A stretch of 5,470 nt of DNA from Peptococcaceae bacterium (GTDB lineage: Bacteria; Bacillota; Peptococcia; Peptococcales; Peptococcaceae). Each line of letters starts with the position of its first letter. Position 1 is the stretch's first letter. The stretch covers positions 1 to 5,470 of the forward strand of contig CAAEKP010000120.1 in NCBI GenBank assembly GCA_900756555.1, given 5' to 3'. The notes under the pieces were generated by a model that saw only the letters and a list, made by a program, of their open reading frames with translations, was not told the DNA's origin and searched no databases. This document shows, one piece after another, positions 5,456-5,470 of the stretch. A program made the position numbers and the translations under genes.

Positions 5456-5470
5456 GTCATGCCTTATGCC

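Noticed and set aside
5362..5460. 33-residue N-terminal extension of the kinase
   Set aside because: AT-rich leader sequence; the strong AGGAGGAG and the conserved start MANIVITIGRE put the start at 5361.
1..5470. CRISPR array, tRNA or rRNA genes
   Set aside because: No regularly spaced direct repeats with unique spacers and no cloverleaf or rRNA signature were seen.

Overview
The window looks like chromosome from a gut-type Bacillota (Firmicutes) anaerobe. The first gene encodes a cysteine-free surface protein ending in an LPXTG-like signal (PKTGD), a hydrophobic helix and an RRR tail. Shine-Dalgarno sites are strong (AAGGAGG, AGGAGGAG). The Rpn-type nuclease, DUF3990 protein and cytidylate kinase-like protein are all families that are common in Clostridia and related classes. 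I cannot name a genus from the sequence alone.

Layout: (1) Bases 1-2232, plus strand: the 3' end of a long, probably sortase-anchored adhesin or pilin-like protein. It has SHIRT/InlB-type repeats, an isopeptide-forming FctA/SpaA-like domain with a large helical insertion, and a Pro/Glu stalk. It ends at a strong intrinsic terminator (2312-2349). (2) Bases 2389-4674, plus strand: a three-gene cassette with its own extended -10 promoter. A long dyad overlaps the -10 and predicted start of transcription. The genes are an Rpn/PD-(D/E)XK nuclease (2479-3492), a DUF3990 protein with an ADP-ribosyltransferase-like fold (3591-4262), and a 143-residue acidic partner overlapping it by 20 bases (4243-4674). 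(3) A symmetrical terminator (4698-4732) serves both converging sides. (4) Bases 4762-5361, minus strand: a cytidylate kinase-like protein, with its upstream region running to the window end.

The middle cassette is the most interesting part. The Rpn gene has an in-frame internal ATG at 3280 with a good Shine-Dalgarno (GAGGTG, 6-nt spacer). This could yield a 70-residue C-terminal protein built around a five-unit 12-bp repeat, the arrangement known for E. coli Rpn large/small intragenic toxin-antitoxin pairs. The next two genes look like a translationally coupled toxin/partner pair. Bounded by terminators, the block could be a compact two-module defence or toxin-antitoxin island. The protein-family calls rest on visible motifs and memory of the families, and the biological roles are inference.
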